Assembly (NCBI RefSeq): GCF_002099425.1
Contig: NW_018344068.1
Span: 1,966,001 to 2,030,000, forward strand
Direction of reading: 5' to 3'
From: Phascolarctos cinereus
Lineage: Eukaryota > Chordata > Mammalia > Diprotodontia > Phascolarctidae
DNA: 64,000 nucleotides
The position numbers were made by a program, and so were the translations under genes. Under the pieces are notes generated by a model, which made no database searches, was not told the DNA's origin, and worked only from the letters and a program-made list of their open reading frames with translations. Within the stretch, counting starts at the first letter, position 1; the number at the start of each line of letters is the position of its first letter. Positions 27,514 to 38,352 of this stretch are shown here, piece after piece.

Positions 27514-28212
27514 TGTCATTGATGGGGTGCTTTGGTGCTTATGTTTGGGTGCTTGTACTTGTGCCCCAATTTCTCCCTAGTCTCAGAAACACTGTCTCTG
27601 ACAACCACTCCCCAGCCCAAGGACACTGTGCCTAGCAGTTATTCATGCATGGGCCTCAGCACGACCCTTGTCTCTCTCGCTGGTACAGCTACACAGAGCT
27701 GGGCTGCTCAGGCCCCAGCCCTCAGATCATGTCCCTGGAAGCCTCGCAATTCCTTAGTAAGTTCCTGTGTTGTGAGAAAGCTTTCCCTTGTTGCAGAACA
27801 TTCTCCCATCGAGACAGAGGGAGAGGGGTGCCTAGCCCAGCCCAAGGAGTTTTGTCCTTGGCCAGCCCAAGGACTCCTCCTCCTGCCAGACTCCAAAGAT
27901 CCATACCTCTGTCATCTCCCTCCCTGTCCGGTATACTCCCTGTACTTTCCCATCCATAGCCCCCAAAGACACCTGCACCTTTGGATTACCTCATCAGTGT
28001 CCCTGGCATTACTTTCCCATGCTCTTTTCCATATAAACCCTAGCTGCATTCTCAGTCTCTTGCAGGATCCTTTAAGAATCCTTGCCCGCTGAAAAGCGTA
28101 ACAATAAACTTTGCCACCTTGAATTAAAGAATGCTTGAGTCTGTGAATTCATTGCAGACGGCCCGTCCTGTATTCCAATCTTTGAGGGGTCACAACCTCT
28201 CAACTTCTTACA
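27514..28212 (+). mobile_element. LTR of an endogenous retrovirus, class I-like (solo)
   Basis: A C-rich U3 is followed by a TATA box (CCATATAAACCC near 28030), a poly(A) signal (AACAATAAACTTTGCC) and a U5 with CTTGAGTCTGTGAATTCATT and CAGACGGCCCGTCC, ending near CTTCTTACA. No internal region is attached, so it looks like a solo LTR. Both edges are approximate. The 186-codon open frame at 27532-28092 lies inside it and is not a host gene. Confidence 0.6.
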
Positions 28213-29255
28213 CCACAACATCATGAATGGATGACAGGACTTCCTGAAGAAACAGCTTGCCTATCATTGGTCTGGGTCTGATTTGAGAAGACCAGGATGA
28301 TGGGGGATCACTTCCCCAGAATTCTCAGCACTTCCTCAGAAGCTGTTACTGGAAGTGGAGCCCAGAGGCCTTCAGTAGTAGTCATGGGGTGCTATGAGTG
28401 GGCTGCAGGGGACAAACACGGGTGACCTGGCTCAGGGGAAGGGGGTGCTAGTCCACAGAGCCCATTTGTAAAGGAGCTCATGGGTAGATATTCTATGGCA
28501 ACGAAAATGCGAGAGTTCTTTGGGTTTGACCTGTTATTTCTTACTAGGAGCAGTTTAGCATATTGCCTACATATGATTAGAATTAGACCTAAGTCAGAGA
28601 AGCAGAATTGCCCTTCCCATATATTGTCCTGATCCATTTTTCCTTTTTAGGAGCATGCAACTGGGGTTAGGGAAGGGAGTCCCACATCTAGGAAGGACTC
28701 TGCCCTGTTGCTGCTTCCTAAGTATAAGCCTGTCTGGGCAGAACACAGCTAGGTCCCTCTGACTACCCCAACATAGGTCCAGTTAATATTGCCTAATCTA
28801 ATGTGATGTGAGAAACTTGGACTCCCTTCCTGTACCAGCAGGCCTTCTTCCATTGGAGGCAGTGGAGTCCCCTATAATGCACAACCTCTGAACTGCCTAG
28901 GGCCAGGGACCTGAATATAGGTCCAGGCTTAGAAGCAGAAGGGGAACAGAAGTGATTGCATGAAAGATCATGAGAGTTATTCTGTACCTTCCCTTTGGAT
29001 CCCTCCCAAATACCTGCTTCTTAGCCCTGATCCTCTGGATCAAAGAATTCCATAAAAGCTTTCTTTAAGACCTGCCCAGATTGAATCAGGAACCAATAGG
29101 ACAGGCTTTATGCTCTTCTCTTTCCCAGTTTGGAAACACAGCCCTCCTTGTCCTCTGAAGAGCCAAGCTGAACAACCAAAAAGTAAGCCCAATCTAGTCA
29201 CTGCCACAGCATTCATATCCTCCTTGTTCATGTCAGGAGTGTAGGGTTAGTGAAG
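28213..29255. other. Unique intergenic sequence
   Basis: No gene, RNA or transposable element recognised. Confidence 0.45.
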
Positions 29256-29259
29256 GGAT

Positions 29260-29910
29260 CTTCGCCACTTTCTAGTTCTGTGACCTCATGGAGCAAGTCG
29301 CTTCCCTTCTCTTGACTTCAGTGCCCTCATCTTTAAAAGTAAAGTGCTTAGATCAGAGACCTCTAAAGTCCTATGACTCTAGGAATGGGATACGCCAGTG
29401 TAGGGTGAAGTGGGGACTGTGTGGAATCCAACAGCTAGCTCTAAAGTGTGAGCCTCTGTCTCAAGTGGGAAGGATGCCCATATTCTTCTCCTGGATTTAG
29501 AGCTGGAAGGGACATTGGAGGCCATGGAGTACAACCTCCTCATTTTACAGATGAAGAAACTGAGGTACACAGTAGTTAAATGACTTGCTCAAGGTTGAAC
29601 ATCTATTTTCTGAGGCAAAATTAAGCTTTGCCGTTTTCACCCACTGTACCACAGAAGTTTCAAGGGGAGAAGAAAATATGTAAAGCCCTTCATGCCCTGC
29701 TTTTATCCTTATGGAGTTGGCCGTATGAGGTGGGACCAGGATAATAGCAATTGCATACCCTGCATAAGTAAAACACTTTTCTTCCTCAAGAGCATTTACA
29801 TCCATCATCTCATTTGCTTTCCCTTGCTGGGATTCAATTTCCCCATCTCTAAAACGAAGGAGTTAGGCTAAACAATCTCTCAAGTCCCTTCCTGCTTTAG
29901 CATTTTTGTT
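29260..29910 (+). repeat. Cluster of three MIR pieces
   Basis: At 29260-29400 (TTCTAGTTCTGTGACCTCAT), 29490-29650 (GAGCTGGAAGGGACATTGGA, TTTTACAGATGAAGAAACTG) and 29815-29910 (TTTCCCCATCTCTAAAACGA). All are diverged and in the sense direction. Confidence 0.6.
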
Positions 29911-30089
29911 TAGAGCCATTTTTTTAAAACAAGTATTTGGAGGGGTTTGGGGGAGAGCTCAAGCAAGTTACTGCTTTTACTCCCTCTGCTCTAGCATTTT
30001 AAGATTCCCTGCAAGATGACCTCTAAGGTCCTTTCTAGTGCTCAAAATTATGACTATGACACAGTGAACCTAAACAAATCCTGCAAAAT

Positions 30090-30236
30090 AGGGACTTAAT
30101 CTGTTTTATAGATGAGAAAATTTGAGAAACTAGATGATCTGTCCCAGGTCTCACAGCTAGTTATTGGCAAAACTGGGATTAGAAGCCAGGTCTCCTTACG
30201 CTGCATACAGTGATTGTCATTACAGCACACCACCTC
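30090..30236 (+). repeat. MIR-like SINE
   Basis: TTTTATAGATGAGAAAATTT, CAGGTCTCACAGCTAGTTAT and GGGATTAGAAGCCAGGTCTC. Confidence 0.6.
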
Positions 30237-30251
30237 AGGACTTGCCTTTTC

Positions 30252-30380
30252 TTTCTTTCTTTTTTTTTTTTGGCCGAGGCAACTGGGGATAAGTGACTTA
30301 CCCAGGGTCACACAGCTAGTAAGTGTCAAATGTCTGAGGTTGGGTTTGAACTCAGGTCCTCCTGACTCCAAGGCCTGAGC
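30252..30380 (-). mobile_element. WSINE/MAR1-type SINE, slightly 5'-truncated
   Basis: Antisense copy with a 14-base exact duplication GGACTTGCCTTTTC at 30238-30251 and 30381-30394. The head stops at AAGGCCTGAGC, so the first ~25 bases of the usual SINE are missing. Confidence 0.9.
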
Positions 30381-30394
30381 GGACTTGCCTTTTC

Positions 30395-31200
30395 CCTCTG
30401 GGGTGATGATCTTGACCACAGAAAACCTGCTCCCTTCTGCCTGATGCTGAGGGGTAGTGGAACTTGGGAGACTTTAAAGGGAAAAGGACCCTGAGGAGCT
30501 GCACATCTGCCTGCAATAACTGCGTCAGCTGGTGGCAGCGTTCTGAGTCCAAGACTCCAGTCCATCCTGGTGAAAAGTGTACTTGCATTCTCCTCACTGT
30601 GAGCCCCTTTCCCCCTCCCCAAATGCTGTGAATGCAGCAGTATCTTCTGGGTCTGTGGCATTCTTCTTCCCTGGGGCCACTGGCAGAACTAGTTTTTTTC
30701 CCCTTTGGCCACACTGGGCAGATGGTGTGATTCCCACCCACGCCAGCCTGATGAGGGTTAGAGTGAGCTTCAGTACCCTACAGGGGCCTGGCAATGATGA
30801 GAGAGCAAGGCTCCTCATCAAAGGCCCTGATAGCGCTAGGTGTGGAGTTTTCTAACAAAGAGAAAGAATCTCTAGGGGCTGAGAAGGGGAGGAGAAGAGC
30901 TAGCATGCTCCAGGCATCTATGAATATTTCATTAAATAAAAACTAGAGTGAAGTTGGGTGGGAGGGCAGTGCTGAATAAGTGATGGGATCCTTTAGGGAA
31001 ATGCCATTCCCTGGACTGTTCTGAACTGTGGATGTAGGGGCTGAGGGACGTGGAGAGAGGGAGGTGGTTGGGTGACCCTAAGAGGCCTCTGTGTTTCAGT
31101 TTCCCATGCATGCAAACTGCAAAATCTTCCAGTTCATAGTTAAAGTGAAGACGGAATTGGAGCATGGTGAGGCTGGCCAAGGCAGCACATCAGAAGTCTG
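30395..31200. other. Unique intergenic sequence
   Basis: Overlapping open frames of 75-129 codons occur on both strands at 30350-30860, but none resembles a known protein or has supporting splice or start signals. Treated as noncoding. Confidence 0.45.
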
Positions 31201-31204
31201 TTTT

Positions 31205-31290
31205 TTCAGGTGACGAGCATTTATTAAGCACTTACTATATGTCAACTAGGTGCTGGGATAGGAACACAAAGAATGGGTAACCAAGGTCAT
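31205..31290 (-). repeat. L2 3' tail
   Basis: GAGCATTTATTAAGCACTTAC and TAGGTGCTGGGATAGGAACA. Confidence 0.65.
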
Positions 31291-31559
31291 TGAATAGAGA
31301 TGATCCAGTAGTCTAGGAAATCATTCTGCCAGAGAGTGAGAAGGTTCTTTCCCTAAAGCATTCACATGGTTCTCATGTGCCCAGGGTCAATAATTAAAGT
31401 TCAGGATGGCCACCTAAGGCTAGCCCTCAACTCCTGGCCCGCACCATGGCTGCCTCCAATCAAAGCTGTACTAGGGACACAGCTGAAGTCCCTCTTTGTG
31501 TCAGTGATCATAGATAAGAGGTGCTTTACCAGGGTGATGCCCTTCTTCCCTGCTTTTCT

Positions 31560-32000
31560 AATCATCCTAAAATACTGCTTTCAACATTTTGTTTCCCTGC
31601 TCAAAACACTTTCATGATTTCCCATTGCTTACAGGATCAAATCCAAACCCTTTAGTCAGACATTCAAGGTCCTCCTCAATTTAGTCCCAACCTATCCGTT
31701 ATTCATTAATATGTTCAACACACATAACTAACCTTCCCAAACCTGACTAGTCAGATTGGTCCACTAAGAACACTTTGTTCATGCCTGCTTCCATACTTTC
31801 ATTTCTTCCTGAAATTCCTTCTCTACTCTGCTTCACTTGTCCAAAGCCTATCCCATCTTTCAAAACCTGGTTTACATCCTTCATACCTCAGGAAGCCTTT
31901 CATAATCCCCCTATCCCACAATAATCTCTCCTTCCTCTGAATTCATATAGCATATTCTGTTTATCCAACTCATTTGTTACTCTTTTATGTAGGTTGTATG
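31560..32000 (+). repeat. L2 ORF2 end
   Basis: TTCCCTGCTCAAAACACTTTC, TACAGGATCAAATCCAAACC, ATTCAAGGTCCTCCTCAATT and CTCAGGAAGCCTTTCATAAT follow the L2 order in sense. Confidence 0.75.
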
Positions 32001-32908
32001 TAACTTATGTAGGTTATGTTTATATCCACATGGGTTTGTCTTTGGTTCACAAGGAGGCATGAATAGATATCTCTGGAATCTTGTCTGCCCCATTCTCCAA
32101 GGACAATTTTGATTCTTGCCTGAAAGAGAGCATGAGATTGGGACCACAAGGCTGGCCATTCTGCTTGCCTCAGATTAGAACCTAACTAGTACTAGACTAG
32201 AATTATAACCCGTTTGACCTCCTAAATACTGTTAGTGTAGGGGAAAATGATTTTTAGGTTCAAACTGCTTTGCTGGGTGCTATTCCTTAAAGGGCAAGAA
32301 GTGCCTCGAGCTATATCCAAAAATGATTCACTTCCCACCAAATGTTAGTTATAAAAAGACCATTGTAAATGGCGAATAGTTAATAAATCCATTTACCCAA
32401 GCAATGCACACAAATCAGAGAATTTGTACAGATTAAAAAATAACAGGTAATACACCAAGTGAATGAGCTCTCCTACTGGGAAGAACATATCTCAGCTCCT
32501 TAATCCCAAGAAATTCCCAAAAGCCTCTAAGGAGGCAACCTGGAAATTAGGGATATTCAATCAATCAATAAACATTTATTAAGCATTTACTATGTGCCAG
32601 GTGCTGTGCAAGGCATTAGGGATACAAATAGAGGCAAAAGACAGTGTCTGCCCTTGAGGAGCTTACAATCTAATGGGGAGACTCAATGTAAACAAATATA
32701 TACAAAGCAAGCTACATTTAGGATAAGTGGGAAATAATTAACAGAGGGAAGGCATTGGAATTAACGGGGATTGGGGAAGGCTTCCTGTAGAAGGTGGGAT
32801 TTTAGCTGAGAGTTAAAGGAGACCAGGGAGGTCAGTAGTCAGAGCAGAGAAGGGAGAGTATTCCAGGCATGGGGGCCAGCCAAAGAGAATGCCCAAAGCA
32901 GAGAGATT

Positions 32909-33142
32909 TTCAGTCTGTTTGACTCTTCGTCACCCCATTGGGGTTTTCTTGGCAAAGATACTGGAATGGTTTGACATTTCCTTCTCCAGCTCATTTTACA
33001 GATGAGGAAACTGAGGCAAACAGGGTTAAGTGACTTGTTCAGAGTCACATAGTAAGTATCTAAGGTTGGATTTAAATTTAAGAAGGTGAGTCTTCCTGAC
33101 TCCAGACCTAATACTCTATCCACTGTGCCATCTAGCTGCCCC
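32909..33142 (-). mobile_element. Longer MAR1-type SINE inside L2
   Basis: TCTTCGTCACCCCATTGGGG, TTCTTGGCAAAGATACTGGA, TCCAGCTCATTTTACAGATG, AAGTGACTTGTTCAGAGTCA and CCATCTAGCTGCCCC form the long variant of the SINE. The flanks CAGAGAGAT and CAGAGCCAAGAGAT may be a diverged target duplication. Confidence 0.75.
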
Positions 33143-33627
33143 CAGAGCCAAGAGATGGAATACCTTGTTCTTAGAACAGCCAGGAGGCCACTGTCACTGG
33201 AGAGAAACGTACTTGTTAGGGAGTAAGGTGTAAGAAGACTGGAAAGGTAGAAGGGGACTAGGTGATGAAGGGCTTTGAATGCCAAACTAGGCATTTTGTA
33301 ATTGCTCCTGGAAACAATAGGAAGCCACTGGAGTTTATTGAGTAGGGAAAGGGGGGACAGAGAAGGGTATGTGTGTAACATGATTGGACGTGTGCTTTAG
33401 GAAAATCACTCTAGTGGCTGAATAAAGGATGGATTGGACTGGGGAGAGACTTGAGGTAGGCAGACCCACCACCAGACACCATCACAGCTATTGCAGTGAT
33501 GCAAGGGTGAAGGCCTGCACCAGAATGGTGACAGTGTTAGAGGAGAGAAGGGGGCTTATTCCATCGTGAATTGATGGGCCTTGGCAACAGCTTAGATGTG
33601 GGAAGTGAGAAATAGTGAAGAATCCAG

Positions 33628-33712
33628 GATGACACTTACTAGCTGTGTGACCCTGGGCAAGTCACTTAACCCAAATTGCCTAAAAGAAAAAAAGAAGAAG
33701 AAGAAGAAGAAG
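33628..33712 (+). mobile_element. 3' half of a WSINE with (GAA)n tail
   Basis: TTACTAGCTGTGTGACCCTG and AAGTCACTTAACCC lead to an A-rich tail of GAA repeats. The 5' half is missing. It sits in the L2. Confidence 0.75.
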
Positions 33713-33730
33713 GACTGAGAAAAGGCCATA

Positions 33731-36175
33731 TTGAAGCACTGGCTTTACTTCTACATCAGTGGTGGCAGACTCAAATAGAAAACCACATATTAACAGTATC
33801 TTTTTTTGTTGTATTTTTATTTATTTTGATAAACCTTTTTTTTCTCTCTCTGGGGGCAGTTCTTCTTGAAGAGACCCTGGAACCAAGCATATCCTTTCTC
33901 CAAGCCAGAAGCAAAGACTCTCAAACTCTCACCAACTCTGCCCCTTATGCAGGCATGTAGCATCAAATAATCATTTTCTTCATCAAAGAGGAGAGTCTTC
34001 TGCAAATACATCAGACTTGAACTCTGGCAGATATGAACTCATATTGTAGTTATTTTTTTTTCCATGTGTATATTCGTTGTGTCCTCAATTAGATTGTAAA
34101 CTCTTTGTGGTAGGGTAGAGGTTCTCATGGCCACATGTCCCATTAGTCTAGTGACTTGGCATTCAGAGAATTTGTCCAATCTTCTGAGCAAAAACAATGA
34201 AGATAGGGCAGGGTAGGACTTCTCAGAAGGCAATGGTGCATTTTCCCAGCCTACCCTGATTGGAGAGAGGGAAATGGGACTTGGATCCCTGGGGACAGGT
34301 CTAGCTATTTCAAGGGAGCATATCCTACCCTGGCAAGGTGCCTGGGAAATCCCTCCAGCAGCTCCCCAGTATGCCACAGCTATTCTTTGACACTTTTCTC
34401 TACCTATCCCCTATTCCCTGACATGTTTTGGAAAATCAGCTCTCAGGCCAGCAAGCAAAGGAGGTTCATAAGTAATTTATGAGTTAGCAGGTCTCTTCCC
34501 AGTTGGAATAATAAATTATTTACTCCAATGACAATGTTTATCTTCTAAAGATGCCCCCTGTTGCAGAGCCTCATGGCCATGATAGAAGAAATTCAGCCTA
34601 GTCGTCATGAGCATCCTCAGTCTATCCCATCAGGCTCTAGTGTTCTCTGACCTGCTGCTTCAGACCTTAGCAGGAGTGTGACTGAAGGCTTCCCTCTCCC
34701 TCTGGTCCTCACCTAGCACTCATCAGAGAGGGAGGGGTTACACCTTGGGGACAATCTTTGTTCTTCACAATTCTCATGGCCACTAGCCCTGCCCTACCCC
34801 CTACCTCTCCCTTACTTATGGAAATAGCTTTTCTGAAAGCCTCTCATCAGTAGGACATGGCTCTGACCTCTGTCACCATCACTGGGACTGGATTTTTCTA
34901 AGCCATCCATGCTTTCCTTTCCATTCCTTATGATGGAGAGCACATATGGCTTAAAACTGCACTAAGACTTTTGGGACAGGTGGTATTTGTGAAATTACCA
35001 ATGCGGTTTAGTGGCTAGGATTAGAGTTTCTATGTGAGTCGTAAATTAGGGCTCAATCTGGAGTCCAGTTTAGGGCTCACCCTGTGACTAATGAGATTTT
35101 CTCCTCCCCCCAAACAAAATTTACCCTATGAAGCCCCCTTGCCCCTTGTCTCTGGAAGACAGAAGGGATCAGTAAAGAAAAGACTTGTAATGGCTGAAGT
35201 GATTCTCCCACAGCCAACTTCTTTCTCCTGCCGTTTCCAGCTCCCAGCCTAACTCAGAGTCAAGCATGCTTCCTGGTGTCCTATCTGCCTGACATGTCCC
35301 CCCACCTATGGGGCTGGGCCCTAGGAAGTAAAAAATGCCCTGTTACTAAGAAAGGCTGGGAGGGGAAACACACCTCTCTCCATAACAGACAGGAGCTTCC
35401 AGAATTAGCAGTTTTAGATTTAGCTTCAAGAAACTGGAAGGAGAAATAGACTCGAGATTTCAAATCCCTCTCTGGGTGGCTCAGGAGGTGATTGAATAGG
35501 AAAAGATACAGAAAAGATATAGAAAAACTGAGATCAGAGAAGAGAGGGAATGAGAAAAGTTGAAGCCACCCTCATCCCCAACTGACAATGTTATAATGCC
35601 TAAGTATTACATATGGTAGACTCCCAGTTTCTTAGCTACTTCCCCAGAGAATGAATACAAGAAGGAAAAAGGGGGAAGGTAGTGAATGAAGACAGATCCA
35701 TAGCAGACCCTTAGATCCAACTCTGTTCTCACAAACTCAAGGCCCCTCCTCTTCATCCCCTAGACTCTCTCCTCTCCCCCTGGACTGTGGCTATCTTTCC
35801 ATCTTTCCTCACACATTGGCATGTCCCAGAAACCATCCATCCCATAAACCCTTCTCCACCCTCACCCCCCAAATGCAGATATGCTATAGTGACCACCCTA
35901 GAGCATTTTGGAAATTTGCATGATTTTGTGGGATAGCAAACCAGGCACTTTTGTCTTGTGTCAATAAACCTCACATACTTATTTCTCAAGTGTCTCAAGT
36001 TCTGAGAAACACAGGACATATGAAGAGATTGGAATTCACCCAATTTTCATGAAGTCAGAGAACCCCAGGCTTTGGTTCTTCAGCAGGAAGAATATGGAAA
36101 GAGAGGAACACCTCCAGGGAGAATGACAGAAGTAGGGCTCCCACACTCTGGGCCCTTTCTTAGGTCAAAATGGTG
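33731..36175. other. Unique intergenic sequence
   Basis: The start (33755-33840, GTGGCAGACTCAAATAGAAA) looks like an unclassified interspersed repeat. A half MITE is at 34949-34978. The rest shows no recognised gene or repeat. Confidence 0.45.
34949..34978 (-). repeat. Half of a hairpin MITE
   Basis: CTTAAAACTGCACTAAGACT followed by TTTGGGACA is one arm of the same terminal inverted repeat seen as a full hairpin at 61593-61671. Confidence 0.6.
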
Positions 36176-36179
36176 GCAG

Positions 36180-36850
36180 TTAATACAATCTAATCAACAT
36201 TTATTAAATGCCTATTATGTTTGAGGTTGGTGCTAAGAGCTGGGGGATACAACTAATAAAAAGAAACAGTCCTTGCCTTCAAGGAGTTTATTACTTAAAG
36301 GTAGGAGATAATACACAAAAAGGGCAGGAAAACAGGGAAGGGATGGTTAGAGGGAAATACACAGGGGTAACTGGTGGAGTAGAAACCAGGCAGAGCAGCA
36401 GATGCAAAATGGAGGGAGCCAAAAAGCCCGGTCTCTGCCCTCTAAAAGAAAGGCATTGGGAAGCTTTCACCCTCCAGCCCTGGAATGAGAGGGGAAATGA
36501 AGCTGAGAGAGGTGGTATCAACTAAGTCTTGAGATGGCTATTCCAGTGATGAGCTTAGAGGTGATGAATTAACCTGGAAAGCCATGATGAGATTAGGGGT
36601 GATGAGTTTAACTTGAAAGGGGCATTTTGTACATGGCGTTGAAACCTGGCCAGCAGCAGATGCTGAATGGAGTGAGCCAAAAAATGAAGCCTTTGGGCCC
36701 CCAAAGGGGTGGAGGGAGGGAGGTGGTGTCAAGGCTTGAGTTAGCAACGTGGTGATGAGATTAGAGGTGGTGAACTTAACCTGGGAGGGGCATCTTGTTA
36801 AGTGGAGTTGAGGGGCAAAGCAGCAAATTTGGAGTAAGGGAGTGCCTCAC
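36180..36850 (-). repeat. L2 tail plus unclassified tandem module
   Basis: The left end (36180-36350) is a reversed L2 tail (CAACATTTATTAAATGCCTA, CAAGGAGTTTATTACTTAAA). The rest holds two to three diverged copies of a module containing GATGAGATTAGAGGTG-like and GCAGCAGATGC-like blocks, at about 36377, 36545-36690 and 36745-36850. The reverse complement of the module occurs at 46740-46860, also next to an L2 tail. Confidence 0.6.
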
Positions 36851-36857
36851 TAGGGAG

Positions 36858-37078
36858 GCAGTTAAGTGGCCCCAGTAGATGGACATGGAATCAGGAAGTC
36901 CTGACTTCAAATCTGGCCTCAAACATCTATCTGTGGTAAGTCACTTAACTTCCCTTCCCCTCAGTTTCCTCATCTGTAAAATGAGACAATAATAGCATCT
37001 ATCTCCTAGCATAAAATGAGTTTTTGTTAAAGCACTTTGCAAACCTTAAATTGTTACATATATACTAATTAGCATTTA
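36858..37078 (+). repeat. MIR / MAR1-type SINE
   Basis: GGAATCAGGAAGTCCTGACTT, TAAGTCACTTAACTTCCC, TTTCCTCATCTGTAAAATGA and GTTAAAGCACTTTGCAAACC in sense. Confidence 0.75.
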
Positions 37079-37269
37079 CTGTTGGGGCTGGGCCATTCCA
37101 GGACTGGGGGGGGGGGAGAGGCAGGAAGGAATGGAATACATGAAAATATAGTCAATATGAAGTCCAAAATGTTTTTAATAATAATAGTCTTGGGGGGCAG
37201 AAGGGTTTGGAGGACAAACTTGAGGTATCAGCAAGGAACAGATAAAAGGGAACTAAAGAAGATATGTTT

Positions 37270-37412
37270 CGGGGCGCAGTGGATAAAGCACCGGCCCTGA
37301 AGTCAGGAGGACCTGAGTTCAAATCTGGCCTCAGACCAAACACTAGACACTTACTAGCTGTGTGACCCTGGGCAAGTCACTTAACCCCAATTGCCTACCA
37401 AAAAAAAAAACA
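37270..37412 (+). mobile_element. WSINE/MAR1-type SINE
   Basis: A young-looking sense copy (GGATAAAGCACCGGCCCTGA, AGGACCTGAGTTCAAATCTG, GACCCTGGGCAAGTCACTTA) with a short poly(A) tail. Near-identical duplications (GAAGATATGTT, GAAGGTATGTT) flank it. The first dozen bases of the head are missing. Confidence 0.85.
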
Positions 37413-37479
37413 ACACAGAAGGTATGTTCCCCCTATGGGGGTTTATAGACTCTTAGCTCTATCCTAGGTAGCAACATTG

Positions 37480-37640
37480 GAAAGAGCATTGGATTTTGAG
37501 CACTGAACTTGAACTCAGAAGATCCCGGTTTTTGGAATCTGAGCTATACCATTTACTAGCCATGGAATAGGGGGGCAAGTTACTTCCCTCCCTTGGGTCT
37601 CAGTTTCTGTTCTTATTTGGGGATAAATGAGTCAAAACTC
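37480..37640 (+). repeat. MIR
   Basis: GAAAGAGCATTGGATTTTGA, TTTACTAGCCATGGAATAGG and GGGTCTCAGTTTCTG. Confidence 0.55.
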
Positions 37641-37807
37641 ATCTAATGTCCTTAATTAGTTCCTTTTTTTTGGGAGGGGCATGTATCACAATGCTACATA
37701 GGGACATGTTTTGTGAAACACTGTTACCCCAGGAATGTAATGAATGGGCAAGTGGTAGAATGAAAAGACAATAATGTTTTGTAAATCATAGTGGGTCCTG
37801 GTTACAA

Positions 37808-38352
37808 TGTATTGATCAATCAACCTATATGCCAGGCACTGTGCTAAGTGCTAGGGATATAAATTAAGGGGAAAAAACCAGTTTCTCTGTTCAGAAAGCT
37901 TACATTCTAACTAGTGAGAGAACACAGGTACATTACAATATGTGTAGTGAGTAGAGGGAGGGTGAACTTAGAGGGGAAGGTTCTGAGGACCTGGAAAAGG
38001 CTTCCTGCAGAAGGTGGCATTTGAACTGAGTCTTGAAGGAAGCCAGGTATTCTAAGAGGCAGAAGTGAGTGGGGGGAGAACATTCTAGAATGGGAGATGG
38101 TCAGTGCGGTGACTTGGAGATGGCACTGTCATATTGGAGGAACAGCGAGTAGGACGATACGGATCAATCAGAGAAGGCATGGGAGTAAAGTACAAGAAGA
38201 CTGGAGAGATAGGAAGGGGCCAGGTTGTGAAAATATTTACATTCCACACAAAGGACTTTATATTAATCCTGGAAGGAGCAAGGTGCCACTGGAGTTTATT
38301 GGGCAGGGGGTGAAATGGCCATAACTATGCTTCAGAAAATTCACTTTAGACT
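37808..38352 (-). repeat. L2 LINE 3' region, antisense
   Basis: It starts GATCAATCAACCTATATGCC and runs through GGCTTCCTGCAGAAGGTGGC, GAGAACATTCTAGAATGGGA, GAAGACTGGAGAGATAGGAA and CCACTGGAGTTTATTGGGCA. Confidence 0.75.

Larger units (their letters stand above)
32555..33730 (-). repeat. Long L2 copy with two SINE insertions
   Basis: The best preserved antisense L2 here. It starts AATCAATCAATAAACATTTA, passes CTTACAATCTAATGGGGAGA, GGCTTCCTGTAGAAGGTGGG and GAGTATTCCAGGCATGGGGG, then beyond the SINE continues AAGACTGGAAAGGTAGAAGG, CACTGGAGTTTATTGAGTAG and AGGGTGAAGGCCTGCACCAG. It ends GGACTGAGAAAAGGCCATA. Confidence 0.75.

Noticed and set aside
27532-28092. 186-codon open frame on the + strand
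   Set aside because: It lies within an LTR-like sequence with a TATA box and poly(A) signal, has low-complexity Pro/Ser/Leu composition and resembles no known protein.
30326-30855. Several overlapping open frames of 75-129 codons
   Set aside because: The frames conflict on the two strands, begin or end in a SINE, and have no recognisable domain or splice signals.
32839-33381. 180-codon open frame on the - strand
   Set aside because: It is a decayed L2 ORF2 end (SFKALHHLVPFYLSSL-like) interrupted by a SINE, not a host gene.
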